A stretch of 64,000 nt of DNA from Hirsutella rhossiliensis (GCF_020360975.1 NW_025408674.1:1736001-1800000); one strand, 5' to 3'. Positions 1 to 11,627 are shown, counted from the first letter of the stretch. Made by a program: numbers and translations. The notes: generated by a model not told the origin, from the letters alone.

Positions 1-1925
1 TCGAATATATTAAAACTACGATTATATAAGAACTAGTCTTAACTACCTTCGATCTAAAACGATAAATCGAACTTAAAACTAATATATTAGACTTTACTCT
101 AGGAGTATAAATCGGATAAAAAGATAATAAAGGAAGACTACGACTAATTATATTCTACTCGAAAAAGCTATATAGCATAGAACTTAATTACCCTATCTAC
201 GATAAAGAATTCCTTATAATTATTTAAGCTTTTAAGGAATTTTAATACTACCTTCTTAGAAGTAAATATAAAGTTAAGGTCTATATAGATTATAAGAATA
301 TCTTATATTTTATAACGACGTAATAGTTAAACGGACGATAGATCTAATAGGCCGAATATTTATTAGAATTCGACTATAAAATAATCTATAGAAAAGGAAT
401 AAAAAACGGTCGAGCTAATACCCTTAGTCGACGAAGTAACTACGATATAGGGGCACCTATAGCGAAAGGATAGCTCCTAGAAATCAACGAAAACGGGAAC
501 TACTAGTAACGATAGCTAAATATAATATTTAAAGTATAACCCGATAACTCGATATACTAAAAGATCCTAAAATAGATAAAAGAATATAAAGTACTAAACG
601 GATATAATATAGAATATTTAGAAGTTCTAATATATAAAAATAAAATCTAGATACTATTAGAATTACGAGATAAAGTTATATAAGATATATATAAATATCT
701 AATATATAGATATTAAGGAATCTAAAGAATAATAAAACGGATTAAACGATAATATAACTTCCTATAGCTTAAGGAAGTAATATAATAAGTTATTAAAGAA
801 TATAAACTTTACGCACGAAGTAAAGCTAAACGATATAAACTATACGGAGAATTATAACCGCTACTAGTACTAGAGAAACTATAGGATTCGATAGCTTTCG
901 ACTATATTATAAAGCTACTACTATCGAAAGAACCTATAACTAATATTAAGTATAATAGTATATTCGTTATTACCGATAGACTAACGAAGTATAGGTATTT
1001 TTTACTATATAAAGAAGTAAGTAATATAAAAGAGCTAGTATATATATTCCTACGAATAATTATTAGTAATTATAAACTACTAAACGAAATTATCTTTAAT
1101 AAAGGAAGTATATTTATAGCTAAGTTTTAGTAAGCTCTTATAGTATAATTAGGGATAAAATATAAGCTTAGTATAGCTTATTACCTATAAATAGATAGAT
1201 AAATAGAACGACTTAACTAAACGCTTAAATAATATTTACGATACTATATTAGCTATAAATAAAACAATTAAGTTAAATAGCTACTAATAGTATAACTAGC
1301 TTATAATAGCTTAGTTATAGAAATAACTAAGCTCTTACTAGTATACGCTAATTATAGATATAACTTAGAAGTATTTAAGGTTACTCGATAAGGACTATAA
1401 GCGGAACGAGCGATACTATAAGTAAATTAGCTACGAAAATTATATAAAGAAATGCAATAAGAACTTTAATTTATTAGAGAACGAATATCTACTTACTATA
1501 ATCGGAAAAGATTATAGGGACTAATCTTTTAAGAGGGAGATATAGTCTACCTTATATAACGAAATATTAAAATAAAACGACTAAGTAATAAATTAGATTT
1601 TAAGAAACTTAGACCGTTTAAGGTTAAGGAAACTATTTTAAAAGTTAACTACGAACTTTCGCTACTAATAATAATATAGATATACCCGATATTTTATATC
1701 TTATTATTAGAACTAGCGCTATAAAACGCTAAACTATAGGAAAAAATTAAAGTTAACGACGATTAAGAATATAAAGTAAAATAAATACTAGATATAAGAA
1801 AATAAGGTTAGTAATAAGAATACCTTATTAAGTAGAAGGGATACGGACTAGAGGAAAATACCTAGGAACTACTTAAGTACTTAACCTACTATAGCTCTCT
1901 ACTTCGATAATTTTACTAGAAGGTT
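1..1925 (+). pseudogene. gypsy-1A pol remnant: RNase H, integrase, chromodomain
   Basis: C-terminal half of a Ty3/gypsy polyprotein, which would copy element RNA and integrate the cDNA. Seen in frame between RIP stops: RNase H at about 181-428 (YDKE, then VYTDHKN-like, ending in a RANTLSR-like linker). The integrase zinc-binding region is at about 680-830, and the catalytic core has FDYI (about 900), IIFNKGS (about 1090, where Asp is now Asn) and IERLN (about 1205). A chromodomain at about 1765-1900 reads YLIKWKGYG followed by NTWEPLK. Many TAA/TAG stops replace Gln and Trp codons, so it cannot be expressed. The chromodomain places it in the chromovirus branch, which targets heterochromatin. 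Confidence 0.9.
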
Positions 1926-1989
1926 TAGGAGGGATTAAAGGACTAAGATCCGTAAACTCCTTACTAACACCGAACGAGGACTAATTTAC

Positions 1990-2608
1990 CTCGTTAAGAA
2001 CGCCTAACGATTATATGTTATTTACTACCTAATGCTTATACGTATCGAGCGTAGGCAAAACGCTATCCTTAGCATCTACTTCTTAGATACTACGACGAAA
2101 TAACTTAGAACTCTTTTCCTTTATATAATTTTAAATCTTCTAGATACGAGCTAAATAATTAACGGCGATAGATATTTACGACTAAAGATTCGTAAGCTAT
2201 ACCTAAAGCTCTAATAAGGCTTCCCTAGCTTCCTCCTCTTCGGAATATAGCCTATACTACTCCGCTAATAATTTAGTTACTAAAAGAAATACGTTAGCTA
2301 CTACGTATAGAAAGAATTAGAAGATACCTATAAGAAGAGGCTACTAAAATACTATTATAATAGGGACGACTACTAGTAATATAATTATTATAGCGCGAAG
2401 AATTTTCGGCTATCTAATAATTCGTCTTCTTTGCCTTAAAGTATCGAGTGCACGGTATATTAGTAGGATCTCTACTTAAGTCGATATATTCGGTAAGAGT
2501 AGCGCGCTTAAAGGCTTTTCGGGAACGATTTTTTAGTATACGACTAGATATACTATTAGTAGTATATCCTAAAAGGATAAAGAGATAAGGAACGATATAC
2601 TTACGCAC
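1990..2608 (-). pseudogene. antisense Cys-rich (CX2C) reading frame downstream of gypsy-1A pol
   Basis: A reading frame opposite to pol between the chromodomain and the 3' LTR. It opens with ATG at 2608, runs 64 codons to a stop at 2414, and continues in the same frame to about 2000 with only TAG/TAA stops. It contains PCTRYFKAKK, then SSRYNNY and SSRPYY. Tyr codons TAC/TAT in a spaced Cys pattern suggest former TGC/TGT, giving CX2C-type metal-binding pairs. The same frame with the same motifs is present on the plus strand in gypsy-1B (22614-23260). I recall similar short CX2C hypothetical proteins from fungal genomes, but assign no function. Confidence 0.6.
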
Positions 2609-2674
2609 GACGCGATAAAGGTATATTTATATACGGCGGCTAAGGCAGCTATAGTAGGTCTTACGGATAAGACT

Positions 2675-2688
2675 AAAAGGAGGGGAGA
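2675..2688 (+). other. polypurine tract of gypsy-1A
   Basis: A 14-base purine run ending five bases before the 3' LTR, the expected plus-strand priming site. The equivalent purine run, reversed, abuts the LTR at 22520 in copy B. Confidence 0.6.
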
Positions 2689-2693
2689 TATTA

Positions 2694-3143
2694 TATTACG
2701 ACCACGGCTACTAGGCCGCTAACGGTCGACCGCGTTAAGCACGTAATATAGTCTAACGGATAAATAATTAGCATAACTATTTAATAGATATAGGATCGAG
2801 GGGATCGTAAAGATCTAAGTAATTTAGGATTAACGAGATTACTATGCTCTATACGATCTAATATTAGGGATTATAGCTAGGCCTATAATCTAAGGATAGT
2901 CTCTATAGGTATATATAGCTACCTACTTTTACTTCTTTAAATAGATAGCTCTCTAGCTTTTAATATAGATCTTTATTACGATTCTATCTCTAATTCTAAT
3001 TACTTAGTTATAGTCTACGGTCTAGAACCTCCGACTTATTACTAACGTAATATACTTATTATTACTTAGACCACGCCCTATCATATCTACTAATATAAAC
3101 CCCTCGATAGGTTTATCCCTTAGGAATAACACCGGTTATTATA
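2694..3143 (+). repeat. gypsy-1A 3' LTR, 450 bp
   Basis: Starts TATTACGACC and ends GGTTATTATA, the RIP-mutated forms of TGTTACGACC and the matching inverted end. It is the reverse of the LTRs at 22059-22520 and 29472-29922 and of the unmutated solo LTR at 45768-46267, which fixes the borders. Confidence 0.85.
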
Positions 3144-3481
3144 CTAGATGCATTTTAAGGCTTTAAATATAATTTAGAAATATTTAAATAAATTCCCTAG
3201 CCTAAAGATTAAATATAATTATAATATCCCTTTTACTTATCTATATATAAAGGGTTTTACCGACTCTAGCTAAGCGTCGGATTTAACGGACGGAAAATCC
3301 TTTTCTAGTTACTGTTTTTATATATATAATAATATAATAAGCTAGGCTTACTCTAAGTAGAAAGCCGTTGCCCTTTCTACCTACAGAATAAAGTATATTA
3401 GCCTTAGGGAGGTAAATAAAGAAGCTATTTATTTAAATATACTTTTTAAAAATATTACTAAGGATCTATCTATTAAGATTC
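3144..3481 (+). pseudogene. Ty1/copia family A pol remnant (RNase H, first part)
   Basis: Copia RNase H sequence stranded between gypsy-1A and gypsy-2. It matches, on the opposite strand, 19205-19540 of the copia-A copy at 18023-22058, where the frame reads GFTDSSW-like and then NKEAIYLNILFKNI. It continues after gypsy-2 at 10459. Degraded by RIP. It shows that one copia-A element received two gypsy insertions about 340 bp apart. Confidence 0.85.
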
Positions 3482-3486
3482 CTAAT

Positions 3487-3672
3487 TATAAGAGTCTTTA
3501 ACTATTATAGGTAATAGGCTTAGGCCGCGGCCTAAGCTATATAGTTACGTACGGAGGGCCGGATCCTATAAGTATAGGGGCGGGCCAGCCGCGCATAGAA
3601 GAGCTCTATATAGCTTATTAATATTATCCTATAGACGGCACCTACGCGCACGCCTCTGCCTACTCCGTAATA
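3487..3672 (+). repeat. gypsy-2 5' LTR, 186 bp
   Basis: Direct repeat of 10268-10453 with identical length. It holds a TATA-like stretch (gagctctatatagc near 3600) that could have been the promoter. It is followed by gtataagctattaatt, the presumed primer-binding region; the tRNA cannot be named because the site is mutated. Confidence 0.88.
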
Positions 3673-3689
3673 GTATAAGCTATTAATTA

Positions 3690-4900
3690 ATAGATCTAAT
3701 AGATATCTCTCCGGAGAGGGCGCCTCCCCCTCGAGGAAGCACTCCGCCCCTCCCTAGACGGATAGGAAGTATCGTAGCTATCCTAGAAGCGATTAGAAGC
3801 GCGACGGCTAGCGAGAAGGACGAGGTTCTCGCTATACTAAGGGAGCCGTCTATAAGACCGGCTTTAACCCCTACGGCCTCCGCAACGCCGGTTGCGGCGG
3901 CGATACTACCGACGAGGAAGCCGCTCCCTTAGCCGACTTAGGACGGTAAGCCGGAGTCCTTTTACTTCTTCCTTAGCCGGCTATAGACGAAGTTTATAAC
4001 CGACGAGAAATAGGGCCTAAATAGCTATCGCGATATAGCGTGGTATTCGCTCCTCTATATGCTGCCGGAGCCCTAGATATAGCGGATCTCTAGATTCTAG
4101 GATAAGGGCGGCCCTAGTAGTAAACGCGACCTATAAGACTTCTTTTAATACCTTATATATACGTTCGGCAACGTATAGGAGCGGGAGAAGGCGTAAGATA
4201 GGCTACGGACCCTTAAGTAGAGAGACAGATAAACCTTTAGCGAATTCCTTCCCGATTTCGAAGAGACGCTCTTATAGGTAGCGGGGACTACGGTATAGGA
4301 AGATAGCGCGAAGCTTATATAGCTACGGAATTCGATTACGCCGGCCCTATAGGAGCTGCTTATCCCCGTGATTATACCTACTAACTACGGCGAGTACGTA
4401 AGCCGGTTAATAAAGGTAGCTTAGGGCTACGAGCAGACGCCGCGTTTCTAGAAGCTCCGTAAGCGTACGCCGTATAGCGGCGACGGGATCACCGCCCCTC
4501 CGTAAGATAAATAACCGGCTATCGATACGGACGGGGACACCTTAATATCGGCTACCCGCATAGACCGGGCTAGACGCGGTAAGAAGACGCCGTCGACTAC
4601 CCCTTACACCGCCCCGCACTCTAAGTAGCGGGCGAAGTAGGTAACGAGCGAGGAAATCGGGAAGAGGAAGGCTAACGGCCGCTGCCTATATTACGGAGTA
4701 TCTACGCACTTTATATTAAAATGCCCCTTCCTTTTAGCTAAGCGGCCTATAGCGGTTCGAGTAGCGAAGATAGAACCGCTCCTCGCCTTAGACGATAAGG
4801 AGGACTCCGCCCCCCTAGGCCTAGAGGAAAAAGAGTAGCTCCGGAGTAAAGATGGGCTCCGGGGCCTTAATTACTAGCACTAGTAAAGGAGAAGGAAGAA
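3690..4900 (+). pseudogene. gypsy-2 gag remnant with zinc knuckle
   Basis: Degraded Gag region rich in charged codons, upstream of pol. A retroviral-type zinc knuckle lies at 4683-4724. The CX2CX4HX4C pattern is kept except that the second Cys is now Tyr (TAC for TGC), a RIP change. Gag would package element RNA into cytoplasmic particles. Boundaries are approximate because start and stop codons are lost. Confidence 0.75.
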
Positions 4901-4919
4901 TTATCCGCCCGTATAGAAG

Positions 4920-7900
4920 AGGAGCCTACTTTAATATAGGTTATAATTAATAACTCTTTACCCGTTGCCGCCCTTATAGACGAGGGCTATTAGTGCTACG
5001 CTATAGTTAACGAGGCGCTTACGCGAGAGATATAAGTACTAGTAGAAAAGATCGCCTTAAGGCGAGTAAAGGGCGCCTTAAGCGCGATAGAGGGTGCGGT
5101 AATTAAGGGCATTATATAGCTAGCTATAGAGGTCAACGGTTACTATAAGCTTATTATAGCTTATATAATCCCCTAACTAGAGTTTCCCTTAATCCTCGGG
5201 AAACCCTAGTTATTATATATAGAGTTATACTTAGTTCCGTACTAGAGGAAGCTATAGTTTAGGCCTATATAACGGTAGGTCCGCTATAACGATAGTTCTA
5301 TAGGCGTAGGACTAGGCGTACGAGCTTTATACTCGGTATAAGAAGTCCTTACCTTTATCTTCGTAGGAACTATATAACGGGTAGAGTAAGGGCAAGGCCG
5401 GGCAGCGGCTAACGTAGCGGTCTACGTAGTTAGCCTAGCGGATATCGATAAGGCCCTCTAGATAAAAAAGCCGAAGTCGCCCTCTAAGCTACGGTAATAG
5501 ATACTAGAGCGCTTTTACGACCTCCTACCGCTATTTAAGTCCTAGGAAGCAGATAAGCTTAACCTATATAAGCTAAGGGTAGACTATAGGATCGTACTCC
5601 GTACTAATAAGAAGGGGTAGGAACTACCCGCACCGTTCGGACCGCTATATAGTATATTATACGCGGAGCTACTAGTGCTAAAGAAGACGCTAAGGGACCT
5701 CTTAGATAAGGGTTTTATTTAAGTAAGTAGCTTTAAAGTAAGAGCGCTAGTCCTATTTATGCGTAAACTAAGGGGCGGGATATAGTTCTATTGCGACTAT
5801 AAGGCCCTAAACGCAATTACGAGGCCGGACCGCTACCCCTTACCCTTAATCTTAGATACGCTCTATAACCTTTCGAAGGTAAAGTAGTTTACGAAGCTAG
5901 ATATAAAATAGGCGTTCTATAAGGTACGGATCTTAGAGGGTAACGAGTAAAAGACAGCGTTCCGTATATACTATAGCTTATTCGAGTAGCTTATAACGCC
6001 CTTCGGCCTCTTAGGAGCGCCCGCTACCTTCTAGCGTTATATTAATAACGTACTTCGGGACTTCCTCGACGAGTTCGCCTCTATATACGTAGATAATATC
6101 CTTATCTATATAAGCGGCTCCTACGAGGACTATATATAGAAAGTATAAAGGGTCCTAGAGCGCCTCTAACTTTATAGGCTCTACCTCGACCTAGATAAGT
6201 ACGAATTTAGGGTTAAGAGGGTTAAGTACCTAGGCTTTATTATCTATATAGGCGTAGGTATATAGGCGGACCCTATAAAGATCTAGGCGATTCGGGACTA
6301 AGCTACCTTAACTACGTAGATAAGCGTACGGAGCTTCCTTAGGTTCGCGAACTATTATAGGATATTTATTAAGGGCTTCTCCTATATTATAATACCCTTA
6401 AACGAGATTACCGGGAAGTAGACCGCCTTTCGCTAAGGGCCCGTATAGGAAGGAGCGTTCTATACGCTTAAGGACCTATTCTCTTAAGCCCTAGTACTAC
6501 TTTAGTAGGACTTCGACCGGTCTATATTAGTTAAAGCAGACTATAGCGGCTAGGCACTTAGAGGAACGCTCTCCTAGGAGGTAGACGGGCGGAAGTAACC
6601 GGTAGCGTTCTACTCCTATAAGCTAACCTTAGTAGAGCGGAATTACGCTATTTACGATAAGGAGATACTAGCGATTATTAGCTACCTCGAGCAATAGTAA
6701 GCGGAGCTCTAGAGCTATAAGAGCTTCGAGGTTCTTATAGACTATAGGAACCTTAAGTACTTTATAACTTACTAGCACCTCTCGGAGTAGTAAGCCCGCT
6801 AGGCGGAGTATCTCTTACGCTTTAACTTCTCGATTAAGTACCGCCCTAGGCGGGACTCCGCGGTCCTAAACGCGCTTTCCTAGAGGGATTAGGACCAGCT
6901 AACGGGAGCGGATATCGAGGCCCGGGATCTATAGCTTATCCCGTAGGAAGCACTACGGACTTATATAGGAGCTTCCTTAGTAGAGGAAGACGCGGTGCTA
7001 GCGAATAAGCTTCCCCCCGCGCCCTTACCTCGGTCCGGCGAGGAGGGATAGACCGGCCCGGGGGCGCGCGCGGCGAGAGTATTCTAAGATAAGGCCCTAT
7101 AACGCTTATAGGATAGGATGGCGGCTCTAGACCGCACCTACGAGGGCGTGCGCCGCGCCGTTAAGTCCGGCGCTCGACGCCTAGATCTAAAGCTAAAGCT
7201 AAAGGTATAGGTAGCCGACTACTATATCGACCTATAGGGGCATCTACGCTAGCGGGGGAGACTATAAGTACCGGGCGCACCGTATACTACGGAAGCTAAG
7301 GAGAAGGAGGGACCGCTAGAGCTAGACGAATAGAACGAGCTCTAAGGGAGGCTAGTCTAACTTATCTATAACTCTAGCGTCGTAGGTTACCTAGGTAGAT
7401 AGGGCATAGTAGTAGGCCTTATAAGGGACTTTTACTAGCCCCTCCTATAGTACTATGTTCGTCGCTTCCTTTATAACTATAATATCTACGGCTATACGAA
7501 GATCTAAAGGGCGTAGCTTAAGGGGCTACTTAAGTAGCTTCTAGTACCTAACTAGTTCTATACGTATATATAGATAGACTTTATAACGGACCTCCTACTT
7601 ATAGAGGGCGGCAACCGCTATATATAGGTAATTAAGGACTGACTTAGTAAGTCTATAGTATTAGAGCCGATACCGTTTATAGATACGGAGTCCTATATAA
7701 AGCGCTTCCTATAGTACTAGGCCCGCTCGTATAGCTAGCTAGCCTCTATTATAAGCGATAGGGGATCGAATTAGACTAGCCGCTTTTAGTAGCACCTATA
7801 CTAGCTACTTTAGATTATATAGCTACTTAGTATAGCATATTACCTATAGACTAACGGAGGGCCTAAGAGGGTTAACTAAGAGGCGTAGGCTTACCTATAG

Positions 7901-8680
7901 GCTATCGTAGCCCGTAACTAAGTAGACTAAGACCGGTGGCTCCCCGCGGCCTAACTTATATTAAATAGTAAACTATATACCTCTATTAAGATAGCCCCTT
8001 TCTTTATAACGTATAGCTTCGAACTACCCTTACTAGTTCCCTTTACCGTAGACGTAGTAGCGGAGTAGCATAGTAATATATTACTAAAGGGCCGCGCCTC
8101 CGCGTTTATATAAAAGCTATAGGAGACTATAGATTATTACTAATCCGCGATAGCCGCCGCGGCGTAAGATTAGGAGCGGCACGCTAATAAGACTAGGGCC
8201 CTAGTAGATAGGTTCGCGGTAAGAGATAAGGTATAGCTAGACCTCTATAACTATAGGTCGGCACGACTAAAGAAGAAGCTTAACTAGCTATACGCGAAGT
8301 TTACGGTATAGAGGGTTATTAGCCTATAGGTTATAGAGCTTAATAGTCTCCTAACGGGGGTCTATAATAAGATTAACGTAGACCTCCTTCGTAGAGCCTC
8401 CTTTAACCCGCTACCTAGATAAGAAGTAGTAGACGCCTAACCGCCCGTAATCGAGGTAAAGGGAGAGGATAAGTTTAAGGTTAAAGAGATACGAGCCGCG
8501 CGCTAGAAAAAGGTCGGTAAGGGGAAACGCTAGGAGGTCCTCGTTAAGTAGCGCGGGTATCTCGACCCTACGTAGGAACCTATACGTAAGTTTACGGGAA
8601 CTATAGCCCTCGATAAGTTCGAAGCCTTATTCGGAATAGTAAATAAGAACGATAGACTAGCGGACTACTAATAGTAGCCT
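4920..8680 (+). pseudogene. gypsy-2 pol remnant: protease, RT, RNase H, integrase, chromodomain-like tail
   Basis: Order visible in translation: a protease-like part (about 4930-5220, ALIDEG motif), reverse transcriptase (about 5600-6250) and RNase H (about 6500-6880, VKADYSG and YDKEILAII). The RT contains LDIK, TPFGLLGAPATF and IYVDNILIY, where YVDD has become YVDN. Integrase follows at about 7400-8060 (IDFITDLL, ISDRGSN, the latter Asp intact). The C-terminal module at about 8480-8670 reads VLVKRGY-like then DPT.EP, a chromodomain signature. Dozens of RIP stops make it non-functional. Confidence 0.9.
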
Positions 8681-8759
8681 AGGCTAGGACTATAAAGTAA
8701 GTATAGCGGAGGGGGCAGTTATAGTAATATAGGTAATATAAGCGTAATAGTATAAGTAG

Positions 8760-9840
8760 AGATAAAAATAGCGTTTATTATAAGGCGGAGCCCCTAGACT
8801 ACCTAGGCCTATTCCTTATCGTTATTATTATTATTATCTTTATTATCGTTATCCTTATTAGCCTCCTCCTTCTTATTAGTAGCGGCGGCGGTCTCTAGGG
8901 CGCTAAGGCGGCCCTCTAAGCCCGTAAGCTAGTCGGCGGCGGCGGCGGCTCTGGGGGCAAAGGGGCGGCGGCTAGCGGCGGCGGTAGGGGCAGCGGCGGT
9001 AGCGGAGGCAGGCACGGCTAAGGGGACCGCCGATAGGGCGACGGAGGTAGTATCCCTAGCGCCGGGTGCGTTAGAGGCAGAAATAGGGGAGCGGAGGAGT
9101 AGGACTTACTTAGGTATAAGGCCCTATCGCTCGAGGCGCGGAGGTTACTGTGGCGGCGGCGGCGGCGGTAAGGCGCTTCTTAGTAGCCCCCCGCGCCTGC
9201 CCGTGCGAGCCGGCCTTCTAAGCCGACGCCGTAGCGAGTAGGACGGGAGGCGCCGCCTTATAAGCGCGGCCGGCTCGCGCGCACTAGTAGTAGCTACCGC
9301 CGCGGCGGCGCCCGGCCTAGTCGGAGTAGTCGAGCTCTTACGACGTATAACGTATATAGGGGGCCGAGCGGGCGGCGCCGGCTATGCCAGCGCTTATACT
9401 ATAGGAGGTTAGCGGATAACGTCTATTACGCTTACCTAACTATAGACTTACGGGGTAGCGGAGACGGAGGCGGGGCCGAGGGGCGGGCATTACGGTAGCG
9501 GCGGGGACGGCGTCGTTACCCTAAGGGCGACGTAGGCGAATAGCGTAGTAGAGGCGGCGGCGGCGGCGGTAGGAGCGGTAGTAGCGGCGCGGGTAGGAGC
9601 GGCGGTAGCGGCGGAGTTATCGTCGGCCGCGGCTAGCACGGCGTCGACGAACGACTCCGCACGCTCCGAGAAGGAGGAGGTAGGAGAGGGAGAGGCGGAT
9701 ATATCTATCGCGGAAGTTAGTATAACAGAATACGGCCTCCCGCTCTATAAGGCGCGGAACTTACTAGTTAGAGTTATTATTATTATTAGGGCTATTATTA
9801 CTACTACCGCTACTACTACGAGTATACGTTAATAGAGCGG
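8760..9840 (-). pseudogene. GC-rich antisense reading frame in gypsy-2 3' region
   Basis: A region unusually rich in CGG/GCC triplets between pol and the 3' UTR. Minus-strand translation near 9290-9140 gives CARAGRAYKAAPPVL and then, further on, KKRLTAAAAAA. This aligns with ASRAYKVTPPIL and KRALTATAAA on the antisense strand of the diverged relative at 15490-15640, in the same position relative to pol. Shared protein-level similarity suggests a real former gene transcribed against pol. Ala-rich low-complexity stretches are present. Exact ends and function are unknown. Confidence 0.45.
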
Positions 9841-10267
9841 CCTATATAGCTAAGAACGGACTAACGCCCTAGGTAGAGCGGAACTTACCTATTAATACTA
9901 CTACTACGGTTAAAGAAAGGAGAGAAGGAAGGGAAGGGGGAAGGGGGGGATACCGCCTTATATACCCCTTAGTAGAGGATACTACCTAAGGTAGAGGGGA
10001 CGGGCAACCTAAGGCTTACGTAGGTCCGGACTAGCCGCTGGCTACCTAGGGGCGCATATAATAGGTTACGCCCCTATTTAAACGGCTAGCCGGCCGACGA
10101 GTATAGAGCCGGGTCCCGGCTACCCGGGCTAATAAGCGCGGGGATAATAGGGCTAGTAGGGCCGGCCCTATTAACGGGAAAGGGCAGGGAAGAGCCCGCG
10201 GCACGGGCCTAATTATACGGGAGCCGTTAATAGGGCAGCACTACGCCGCGCTTAAGGGAGGGCATTA
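9841..10267 (+). other. gypsy-2 3' untranslated region and polypurine tract
   Basis: No reading frame recognised. It ends in aagggaggg (10254-10262), a polypurine tract just before the 3' LTR. The segment from about 9950 on is repeated in reverse at 35425-35741, an otherwise isolated fragment of this family. Confidence 0.65.
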
Positions 10268-10453
10268 TATAAGAGTCTTTAACTATTATAGGTAATAGGC
10301 TTAGGCCGCGGCCTAAGCTATATAGTTATATATAGAGGGCCGGATCCCGTAAGTATAAGGGCGGGCTAGCCGCGTATAAAAGAGCTCTATATAGCTTATT
10401 AATATTATCCTATAGATAGTACCTACGCGCACGCCTCTACCTACTCTATAATA
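10268..10453 (+). repeat. gypsy-2 3' LTR, 186 bp
   Basis: Direct repeat of 3487-3672, followed by the target duplication ctaat at 10454-10458. Differences from the 5' LTR are mostly C-to-T or G-to-A changes. Confidence 0.88.
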
Positions 10454-10458
10454 CTAAT

Positions 10459-11059
10459 ACTATACCTCCTATTTTAACGGATAATACTACTACTATTAAA
10501 TTAGTAGAAAATCCGGAATTTTATAAAAGGTCTAAGTATATAAGATTAGCCTATTACTATACTAAAACTAGTATAAGAGAAGGGGAAATTAGAGTTTTTT
10601 ATATTAAATTAAAAGATAATATAGCTAATATTTTTATAAAGGAATTAAGACCTAGATTACTCTATAAATTTAGAGACGGTCTATCCTTAATATAAGTTCC
10701 TAAGCAATTAAAAGGGTTTTAGATATTTCTTATACTTTCTATATCTTTCCCTACTAGGTTTTTCCTTTTTAGGTTTCTAGAGAAATATTTACTAGGTTTT
10801 TATCTATTAAGATTTTCCTAGCAATAATAGGTTTTACCTTATATAAGGTTATCCTATAAATAATTATTATAACTATAGAATTTTCCTACTATAGGTTTTC
10901 TATTAGTATATACCTAGGATTTTTTCCTAAGAAAGAATAAGGTTTTATATATCCTATTAAGGTATAAGAATGGTTTTCCTATATTAGGTTTTTACCCTAT
11001 ATATATACTACTATAAATAAATTAGTAAAGAGTATATAAATCTACTCTTTAAGGGAGGC
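10459..11059 (+). pseudogene. copia family A pol C-terminus (RNase H, second part) and 3' UTR
   Basis: Continues 3144-3481 after removal of gypsy-2. The frame reads TTIKLVENPEFYKRSKYIR and ends in LRPRLLYKFRDGLSLI before a stop near 10695, the tail of a copia RNase H. The remaining bases to 11059 are AT-rich 3' UTR with no frame. They are repeated in reverse at 18591-18960. Confidence 0.85.
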
Positions 11060-11627
11060 TATAAGGAACGGTGTTCCTACTATAAATAAAGCAGCTATAA
11101 TATACTCTCCCGATTATATAAGCTAATACGTAGTATATTAATTATAGACAAAATCTCATCCTATAGAGTAAGAATCGCTCGTTATTTTGCATGTTATTAT
11201 GCATTAAACGGGTTGCCGGTTATCGTACAATCGGGAATCGAAGGAACAGAGCTAGCTTAGAATGCTAGCTAAGACCTCTTAAGAACACCGGCACGACCAA
11301 CCTCCTCTAAACACGAATATCAGTAGAACCAAGACACTTCTAGATTCACTCGAGATATCACGGAATTCCCTAGTCTTAGGGCTATACGGCAGCCTAAATC
11401 TAGTCCCGAAAGGTTCTTCCGTTCAGCTACAATTATCTATATAAGACAGCATGTCTACTAGTAGATAGATAGAGGATTATTAACTTTAACACCTCTTCTA
11501 TATACTAATATACTACTAATAAATTCCGTTGAAAATCCTACCTTATACTCCTTCTTCCCCTCTATTACGTAGTCTTACGTGATTTATTAATTTCCTAAAA
11601 TTCCGCTTTTACTTATATACCTTAAGA
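11060..11627 (+). repeat. copia-A 3' LTR, 568 bp, partly spared by RIP
   Basis: Same length and sequence as the reversed LTR at 18023-18590, with further copies at 13673-14618 and 63706-64000. It starts TATAAGGAACGGTGTTCC (a short palindrome) and ends ACCTTAAGA. The central part (about 11145-11470) still has normal CA and TG dinucleotides, unlike its sisters, so this copy records near-original sequence. The copia-B fragment begins immediately after it. Confidence 0.85.

Larger units (their letters stand above)
1..3143 (+). mobile_element. Ty3/gypsy retrotransposon family 1, copy A (5' part outside window), RIP-degenerate
   Basis: 3' part of a chromodomain-bearing gypsy element. It runs RNase H, integrase, chromodomain, an antisense frame, polypurine tract and 3' LTR (2694-3143). 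The same order is found in full, in reverse, at 22059-29922. The right flank (from 3144) is copia family A RNase H sequence; the matching uninterrupted sequence occurs in the minus copy near 19520-19540, so this element inserted into a copia-A. The left end and left duplication lie outside the window. Confidence 0.9.
3487..10453 (+). mobile_element. complete Ty3/gypsy retrotransposon family 2, 6,967 bp, RIP-degenerate
   Basis: Two 186-bp LTRs flank gag, pol with a chromodomain-like tail and a GC-rich 3' region. The 5-bp target duplication ctaat sits at 3482-3486 and 10454-10458. The uninterrupted target is visible in the copia-A copy near 19200, confirming the junction. LTR ends are TATAAGAG and ATAATA, RIP forms of TG...CA. 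It retains many CpG-rich stretches that RIP barely touched because they lack CpA. Confidence 0.93.

Noticed and set aside
2414..2608. 64-codon frame as an intact small gene
   Set aside because: The frame continues past the stop with conserved motifs and is repeated in gypsy-1B; it is the front of a decayed antisense gene, not a complete gene.
8760..9660. GC-rich simple repeats as a CpG island promoter
   Set aside because: The position inside a retroelement and the antisense coding similarity to gypsy 3 explain them better.
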